Source: Nitrososphaerota archaeon
Lineage (GTDB): Archaea; Thermoproteota; Nitrososphaeria; Nitrososphaerales; Gagatemarchaeaceae
Length of the DNA: 64,000 bases
NCBI GenBank assembly: GCA_028867035.1
Contig: JAGWHB010000004.1
Location: 1 to 64,000, forward strand
Direction: 5' to 3'
Below the pieces are notes generated by a model. It saw only the letters and a list, made by a program, of their open reading frames with translations. It did not search any database and was not told where the DNA came from. The translations under genes were made by a program, and so were the position numbers. This document shows, one piece after another, positions 59,264 through 64,000 of the stretch. Numbering within the stretch: the stretch's first letter is position 1; each line of letters begins with the position of its first letter.

Positions 59264-59653
59264 CTAGAGTATGCTCCGGAGGCCCGGATAGATCTCGTCT
59301 TCGACCTCGTATTCGACCGTTTCCTTGCGGTCCATGTGCAGGAGCATCCTGGAGGCTACCTTGCCCTTCTTGGCCACGAGTATTATCCTCCGGCCCGCTA
59401 TGTAGGCGGCCATCAGCTCCATCCCGACCCCGATGCTCGGCTCGGTGATGTCCGCGATGATGATATCGCACTCCTCGGACGCCCTCTTGTCTCGCTGGAA
59501 CACGTTTGCGATCGACGGGTCCGCGTTCTCGATGGGACCGAGCACCCAGGGCGAAATTATTTCATGCCCCGCGTCTTTGATGGCCTTCTCCATAAGCCGG
59601 GCCCGGGGCAACGCGCGGTTGGCGATCATTGGGACGGAAAGATAGACCTTCAA
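59264..59653 (-). CDS. Nucleoside 2-deoxyribosyltransferase-like protein
   Basis: The 129-residue protein has the NDT-like Rossmann fold: KVYLSVPM at the start, DIIIADITEPSIGVGMELMAAY with the nucleophilic Glu, and a C-terminal helix. Such enzymes move deoxyribose between bases or hydrolyse deoxynucleotides (DNPH1 branch); the substrate is not evident. It fits the window's theme of nucleoside salvage. No promoter element was identified for it. Confidence 0.75.
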   Translation of the reverse strand: MKVYLSVPMIANRALPRARLMEKAIKDAGHEIISPWVLGPIENADPSIANVFQRDKRASEECDIIIADITEPSIGVGMELMAAYIAGRRIILVAKKGKVASRMLLHMDRKETVEYEVEDEIYPGLRSIL

Positions 59654-59685
59654 GCGTCCAGGGTGTCAGAATCGTTGGTTTATTC

Positions 59686-59868
59686 CTATCTCACGAGGGG
59701 TGCCTTCGCCGTCGGCTGTTTTGCCCTTGCGTGGCTGCATTTCGCCGGGGCGTGGGCATAGCAAAAGGTGTTGGAACAGATGTGGCATCGGAAGTAGAAG
59801 CCGACCCCCAGTTTGCGCCCGCATACCCCGCAACTTGGTGCCGTCGCCTGCTCCGTGCTGGTGTACAT
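59686..59868 (-). CDS. Small AN1-like zinc-finger protein
   Basis: The 60-residue protein (from ATG 59868) has CGVCGRKLGVGF, FRCHICSNTFCYAH and KCSH, giving the Cys/His pattern of an AN1-type or related double zinc finger. Such small archaeal fingers are usually uncharacterised; ubiquitin-like or RNA-binding roles are only guesses. A TATA-like CTTAAAAG (59907-59914) supports transcription starting near 59885. It borders the low-GC island. Confidence 0.65.
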   Translation of the reverse strand: MYTSTEQATAPSCGVCGRKLGVGFYFRCHICSNTFCYAHAPAKCSHARAKQPTAKAPLVR

Positions 59869-59904
59869 GCTCGCTGCCACCAAGAACAACGATAGCGCCC
59901 TCAC

Positions 59905-60404
59905 TTTTAAGTGAATGTATCATAATCTCAGTTAATATTGTGGGGGATATGTGAAAGTGTTCTTCACTTCTCACCATCGGTCTGGTGAAATAGGGTAAAA
60001 TGCCACTTTTTGGGCTAATTTGGTCGTGTACGACGTGGCGAGGCGATTTGTCCAAGAGATCGCAAAAATCGCAAACAGAACCAACGCCAATCCAATTGAA
60101 GGAGGAGTACACCCCCGTGGCCGGAGAAGATTGATGAGTTTGGGCCTTCGAGCAATGTGATGCCGGCAATGTATGTCATCGGTGTCGAATCCCCGACGGT
60201 ACCAATGCCATAACGGAACGCAGGCGCGAATCCCTGGTTCAGGGACTTCGATAGCTTCGTGGCAAGGTGTTCCACATGTATATCATGGTGAAAGTAACTT
60301 GGCATACCCCCAAAGGTCGTTTTCCGAGTAGGCGGTCCAACCGCCGGGTTCCACCCCAAGAATTTGCAGGTTTTCTCGTTGATTCCTAAGACGAGTGTCT
60401 CCGG
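59905..60404. other. Intergenic stretch with remnants of a membrane-protein gene
   Basis: This 500-bp, lower-GC stretch has no intact gene. On the minus strand it holds the broken frames described at 59971-60359. Nothing else was recognised on either strand; TATA-like A+T-rich runs occur near 59918-59945 but no gene follows them. Confidence 0.4.
59971..60359 (-). pseudogene. Remnant of a membrane-protein gene with a frameshift
   Basis: One frame (from about 60359 to 60115) gives soluble-looking protein (HHDIHVEHLATKLSKS, TYIAGITLLEGPNSS). A second frame continues with a clear membrane helix (GLALVLFAIFAISWTN) and a short tail (KVAFYPISPDRW) before a TGA at 59971. Neither frame is complete alone, which suggests a decayed gene for a surface protein with a C-terminal anchor. 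The protein's identity is unknown. Confidence 0.35.
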
Positions 60405-61103
60405 CTACGTAATCCATGTTACGTCCGGGCTGTCAATGTACCGGAGAGTAGAGTTGCCAACAGGATAGTAAATCAAGACTGGTTGGAATCCGTCGACTTG
60501 GGCGCCGTTTACAGTCCCCGAACCGGCCATGATGCCTGTGATTGATTGGCCAGGAAAGAGGATGACTGTTAACGAGGTTGCCGGCGGTAGACCATGACAG
60601 TTACTAGCACCAATGTCGTTCGCCACGGGGTCAATCACGCGACCAAAGAATACCGTCGAATATTCAAAACCTGTGGTCTTCGTCATGCCGAAAACTATCA
60701 GGCTTGTCACATTCAAAGGTCGCGTCCCCACATTAGTCGCCGTAACCACGACGGTCCTCACCCCTGAAACGGCTGTCTGATATATGGACAGTTTCGCTGA
60801 ATTGTTATCAGAATGAAGTGTTGGTAGACCGTCAGATTGGAACGGTGGTCCAGCCGCGGTCCCAAGGCTGCTCTCAGCCAACAAGGAAAGTGGAGTTTTA
60901 ACCGCCTCGCTTGCTGTTCCGTTGGAAAGACTCACCTTTGGATAAATCCCGCAGGAACTCAGGTTAGCGATCTGTTGAGGGACCGATGGAGAGCCGATTG
61001 CCGAATGAATTAGCGCGAATGAACCCACAACTACAAGCGAGGCGAGTGCGACCACAAGATATCCTCGCTTTGCAATCTTACCGCCTCTGGATTTCGTGTT
61101 CAT
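60405..61103 (-). CDS. Secreted/anchored surface protein of unknown function
   Basis: The 232-residue protein has a basic N-terminus, a hydrophobic signal or anchor (residues 14-34), and an extracellular region with N-glycosylation sequons and one Cys pair (SSCG, SNCHG). The segment VVVTATNVGTRPLNVT is typical of archaeal beta-sandwich surface domains and is echoed in the protein at 29640-30908. It follows the propeller gene by 3 bp, so the two form an operon. Lower GC than the window average. No family recognised. Confidence 0.55.
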   Translation of the reverse strand: MNTKSRGGKIAKRGYLVVALASLVVVGSFALIHSAIGSPSVPQQIANLSSCGIYPKVSLSNGTASEAVKTPLSLLAESSLGTAAGPPFQSDGLPTLHSDNNSAKLSIYQTAVSGVRTVVVTATNVGTRPLNVTSLIVFGMTKTTGFEYSTVFFGRVIDPVANDIGASNCHGLPPATSLTVILFPGQSITGIMAGSGTVNGAQVDGFQPVLIYYPVGNSTLRYIDSPDVTWIT

Positions 61104-61106
61104 ATT

Positions 61107-62076
61107 CTAACAGAAACCCTCCGCAATCTCACTCAGTCCGTTCAGCGCGGTCCAATAGTTACCCGACGAATCATGGCTGATTCCGAAAGGTACGCCACTG
61201 GTATACGAGTCCGGACCGCATAGCCAACCGAAAGTAGCCCAACTGTATACATCTACAGTATTAGTACCCTGAAATGTCACATAAATCTTGTGTCCATACA
61301 GATCGATTCCAACCGGACTGCTATCACCTGATGGAAGGCCGGTAGTTGATGAATTGCAACTGCTCATAGCAATATCGAAAACATTTCCGGAGCTACCGGT
61401 ATTGTGAGCCGCGACCCACACTTGGCTGTTGGAATTATCGAGGGCTATATACCAAGGCATCGTACTTATGGAGCAAGAAGACCAAGTACTTGTGGACGGC
61501 ACGTACTTGAATATCTTGTCACAGCCTTGACTCGCAACCCAAACGTTTCCGTTGCTATCGACGCGGAGACCCTCGGGTTCCGTACAACTGTTAGGTAAAG
61601 AATAGGACGAGGTACTTGTACCCAAGTTCACTTTTAGAATTGAGTTGGCGCCGTATAAACCGACCCAGACTACGTTCGTGTTGGTGGGGTCAACTGCAAT
61701 GTCATCGGGATCCGAACCGGTTTGGCACCACTGTTTCGCCAAGTTTGCAGTCACGGTGTTGTAGGTGTAGACGCAGCCCGTGGAACTGTGATCAGTGTAG
61801 GCAAGTTGATTGCTTCCAGCCATTGCAAGAAGGTGGGGTGTCCCAGACACTGAAACGGTAATGACCGAACAGGAGGAAGTCCCAGATTCTCCGATTTCGG
61901 TCGTACCACTTAGGGCAACCCACACATCAGTTCCACTGACGAGGATCCCAACCGGGGTTGGAACTTGCGGAGCACGAAGTGGTGTTACTGGCATGGACTG
62001 CTGAATACGTCGCAAACAAAAGTAGGAGGCACGCCATTACAATGTAAATTGACCTCGGAAAGACTCGCTTATTCAT
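61107..62076 (-). pseudogene. Secreted beta-propeller (virginiamycin B lyase-like/NHL) with a frameshift after the signal peptide
   Basis: A 302-residue frame (from 62015) encodes a propeller with repeats such as DVWVALSG, VVWVGLYGANSI, NVWVASQGCDKI and IYVTFQGTNTV, similar to virginiamycin B lyase or NHL propellers. The proper start is in another frame: ATG 62076, about 30 bp from a TATA box (62104-62110), gives a good signal peptide (IYIVMACLLLLFATYSAVHA) that runs out after about 50 residues. Joining them needs a shift of one base at about 61935-61985. The gene may be broken or the sequence in error. Part of a low-GC island. Confidence 0.55.
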
Positions 62077-62530
62077 AGGCCTCTTCAGATACGCCGGAGA
62101 AAGATATAAACCCGATGTTTACATAGTAATACGACGCAAGACCCATGCAAAATCCAAAGGAAGTCGTGGTCTCGTCAGAGTAGTGCCTCACCTCGTTCGT
62201 CTTCACGCACACAATACCATGATCCTCCAATTTCACCATCCGATCCCCGGTGTCATTTCTCTTCGCTCGCCGCCAGGGGATGCGGACCGTCACCGAGGCC
62301 GTGTGGAGCACGTTAACGTACTTTGCCAGCCTCCCCGTGGAGATGCTATGGGCCCTGATGTGATCCAGGAACGGCAGAACAAGCTTCCTATCAAGGGTTC
62401 TCAGCCTCGAGTCGCTGTCGAGCCTCGCGATTGCGTTTCGGAGCTCGTAATCATCATCGCGAATCCCAGAAGCCGGGGATTTGCCATCGCGGCAATAGGC
62501 GCGACCTGGCTGCGGATAACATGCACGAAT
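62069..62530 (-). pseudogene. Remnant of an archaeal tyrosine recombinase (N-terminal core-binding domain)
   Basis: The minus-strand frame is open from 62530 to 62069 but has no start codon before GTG 62311. It contains YELRNAIARLDSDSRL, DRKLVLPFLDHIRAH and STGRLAKYVNVLHTA, the helical SAM-like domain seen at the N-terminus of archaeal integrases. After KRND the similarity stops and no catalytic Arg/Tyr domain follows. It is most simply the left-over end of an integrated element, and it lies at the edge of a lower-GC island. Confidence 0.5.
62104..62110 (-). promoter_or_regulatory. TATA box of the secreted propeller gene
   Basis: TTTATAT on the minus strand lies about 28-34 bp before ATG 62076 in the signal-peptide frame, which supports that start and hence the frameshift in the gene. 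Confidence 0.5.
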
Positions 62531-62608
62531 CTAGGACTATTAGGATTATGATCGCCAGGGCAACCGCTCGGTCGTCATTTTGCCTGACCGCTCAGGAATG
62601 GAAACGGC

Positions 62609-63091
62609 TTACCGCTTGTAGCCTATCTTCCTGAGGAACTCGCGCCTCTCTTTTCTGTCCTGGTCCCCCTCCACCCCTTTCGGAGATTCTCCGTCTATGA
62701 CCCCCAGGACCCCCCGGCCCTTCCCAGAATCGGCGACGACGACCGTGACGGCGTTGGCCGTCGCGCAGAAGACCTGGGCCACTTCTTCCACCTGCTTGAC
62801 GCGGTTGAGGACGTTGATGGGAAACGCACCCGAGAGCACGATGACAAAGGCATGGCCGGCGGATATCCGCGACGCATAGGACAGCGAAAGCTCCGTGCAG
62901 TCCTTGTCTGACCCTTCGGACCTGATCAACGACTTCCCCGACGCCTCGCAGAAAGCGACCCCGAACTTGATTCCAGGCATAGAGGTTGAAAGGGATTCAT
63001 AGAGGTCTTCGACAGTCTTGATGAAGTGCGCCTGGCCGAGGATTAGCTGGCGCCCGTCCGGCACAGCGATTTCGACCTCTTCTATTTTCAC
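62609..63091 (-). CDS. Adenosine-specific kinase family protein (PF04008)
   Basis: The 160-residue protein matches the archaeal adenosine-specific kinase/DUF355 family, with GVAFCEASGKSLIR, AGHAFVIVLSGAFPINVLNRVK, VFCATANAVTVVVAD and GRGVLGVIDGESPKGVE conserved. A structure is known for a homolog but the enzymatic role is not settled. ATG 63091 lies about 25 bp from a TATA-like ATTTGAAAT (63112-63120). It fits the nucleoside-related genes of this window. Confidence 0.88.
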   Translation of the reverse strand: MKIEEVEIAVPDGRQLILGQAHFIKTVEDLYESLSTSMPGIKFGVAFCEASGKSLIRSEGSDKDCTELSLSYASRISAGHAFVIVLSGAFPINVLNRVKQVEEVAQVFCATANAVTVVVADSGKGRGVLGVIDGESPKGVEGDQDRKERREFLRKIGYKR

Positions 63092-63172
63092 GTCGCCCTG
63101 GCCGCCTCCCGCATTTCAAATCCTTTTGCCCGCGGGAGTCCCTGTCGACCACGCGGACGAATTCATGGCGCG

Positions 63173-63179
63173 TTATAAG
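63173..63179 (+). promoter_or_regulatory. TATA box of the secretion ATPase gene
   Basis: TTATAAG lies 23-29 bp before ATG 63202, consistent with a leaderless transcript. Confidence 0.5.
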
Positions 63180-63201
63180 CGGTATCCCAACTAGGCAGGA
63201 G

Positions 63202-64000
63202 ATGTCGAAGGTAAGGCAGCTCTTTGGGAAAAGGGACGATGGGGACCGGAGCGAAGAGGGTGGGAAAGAATCCGGGCCGGTGGAGGCGCCGGAGGAAATC
63301 AGGGGGGTCATCGACACCTATCGTGTCCCGGCGGGGGGAAAGCCGGACGCCTCCGCCGAAGTGTTCGTGGTGGAGGAAGACGGGCTTGGAAAGTATCTGG
63401 TGCGGCTGCCTAAGCTCAGCGCCCAGGAGCAGCGGGCGCTGGAGATCCTGCACATCAACCTGCTCGACTCGATACCCGTCGAGGCCTCCGGGGATCCTCG
63501 CGAGGTCGTGGCTGACTACATCTGGAGGACGGCCGAAGTGGCAGGCTTGGCCGACGTCGCCCATGAATCGCACGAAAAGCTCCTCTACTTCCTGATGCGC
63601 GACTTCACGGGGTTCTGGGAGGTCGACCCTCTGATGAACGACGATTTTCTGGAGGAGATCTCGCTCAGCAGGCACGACAGACCCGTGCGGGTGCTCCACC
63701 GCAACTTTTCCGAATACATGTTCATGGAGACGGACATAGTCTACCCGTCCGAGGAGAGGCTCCAGGCTTTCGTCAGGCGGCTCGCCCAGCTCGGAGGGAC
63801 GACGATCTCCCTCGCCCAGCCTTCCCTCGAAGTGACCCTTCACGGCTCGTCTGACAGGAGGATCACGGCGACCCTCGGGGACGAGATTTCGAGGCCGGGC
63901 TCCACATTCGCCATAAGGAAGCAGCGCGAGAACCCCATCACTCTTGCACAGCTCGCCGTCCCGGAGCATGCCCGCTGGCCGGCCCTCGGTACCCGCGAGG
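63202..64000 (+). CDS. Type II/IV secretion ATPase, N-terminal part (3' truncated)
   Basis: The frame starts at ATG 63202 and runs off the window end; 266 codons are present. A charged N-terminal leader is followed by the archaeal GspE/TadA-like N-terminal domain (VDPLMNDDFLEEISLS, HRNFSEYMFMETD, ISLAQPSLEVTLHGSSDRRI) and the FAIRKQRENPIT segment before the P-loop, which lies outside. Such hexameric ATPases power archaeal pili or archaella. The gene may begin a pilus operon to the right. Confidence 0.85.
   Translation, partial: MSKVRQLFGKRDDGDRSEEGGKESGPVEAPEEIRGVIDTYRVPAGGKPDASAEVFVVEEDGLGKYLVRLPKLSAQEQRALEILHINLLDSIPVEASGDPREVVADYIWRTAEVAGLADVAHESHEKLLYFLMRDFTGFWEVDPLMNDDFLEEISLSRHDRPVRVLHRNFSEYMFMETDIVYPSEERLQAFVRRLAQLGGTTISLAQPSLEVTLHGSSDRRITATLGDEISRPGSTFAIRKQRENPITLAQLAVPEHARWPALGTRE

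Noticed and set aside
59666..60169. Minus-strand frame of 167 codons
   Set aside because: It runs antisense to no gene but mixes frames of the zinc-finger gene and a remnant; composition is not protein-like.
62183..62551. Plus-strand frame of 122 codons
   Set aside because: It is the antisense of the recombinase-like remnant, which has the better protein signature.
1..64000. CRISPR arrays, rRNA genes, insertion sequences with transposase
   Set aside because: No regularly spaced repeats, rRNA-like segments or transposase genes were seen on either strand.

Overview
The window is a high-GC archaeal chromosome segment with dense, mostly single-copy housekeeping genes. Ribosomal proteins S25e and S26e, RNA polymerase subunit K, Alba, an archaeal B-family DNA polymerase, an ATP-dependent DNA ligase, archaeal-type ThrRS and ProRS, a tRNA-splicing endonuclease and TrmI all point to Archaea. 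S25e plus S26e plus RpoK and Alba fit the TACK lineage, most likely Nitrososphaerota/Thaumarchaeota-like. Many genes have a TATA-like box about 25-30 bp before an ATG, GTG or TTG start, which implies largely leaderless transcripts. No rRNA, tRNA or CRISPR array was recognised.

Layout: 1-1.3 kb membrane proteins; 1.4-6.4 kb PolB interrupted by two inteins; 6.4-12.7 kb MscS-like protein, GyrI-like protein, agmatine-to-putrescine pair, ThrRS, CDP-alcohol phosphotransferase and membrane cyclophilin; 12.7-13.9 kb a LAGLIDADG-type endonuclease gene inserted at the 3' end of rps26e; 13.9-20.9 kb a BMP-type nucleoside ABC transporter with two PfkB kinases; 20.9-25.7 kb ProRS, membrane proteins, TrmI, EndA and DUF47; 25.8-30.9 kb surface/secreted proteins and an NfeD-stomatin pair; 31-36 kb UPRT, DNA ligase, S25e, RpoK and Alba; 36-44.4 kb a membrane protein, a LysA-like enzyme, thymidine kinase, nucleoside phosphorylase, phosphoglycerate mutase, GalT-like protein and PGI/PMI; 44.5-47.1 kb a sugar-nucleotide operon; 47.2-49.7 kb heme O synthase, TatA, TatC and AbrB; 49.8-53.8 kb an Hsp20-like gene, a putative protease and an anion-type ABC system; 53.8-57.6 kb amidohydrolase and cofC-cofD-cofE for coenzyme F420; 57.7-59.9 kb Mrp, RidA and small proteins; 59.9-62.6 kb a lower-GC island of secreted proteins with broken reading frames and a tyrosine-recombinase remnant; 62.6-64 kb adenosine-specific kinase family protein and the start of a type II/IV secretion ATPase.

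Together the genes suggest an organism that scavenges nucleosides (BMP transporter, PfkB kinases, nucleoside phosphorylase, thymidine kinase, UPRT, adenosine-kinase family, deoxyribosyltransferase-like protein), uses F420, makes heme O (suggesting a heme-copper oxidase and aerobic respiration) and exports folded proteins by Tat.

The most unusual points are: the endonuclease element at rps26e, which seems to have given the ribosomal gene a recoded 3' end and left the old end downstream; two neighbouring nucleotidyltransferase genes whose conserved N-termini have no ATG/GTG/TTG start; a PolB intein in the N-terminal domain and a second one ending in Gly-Gln; and the decayed island at 59.9-62.6 kb.
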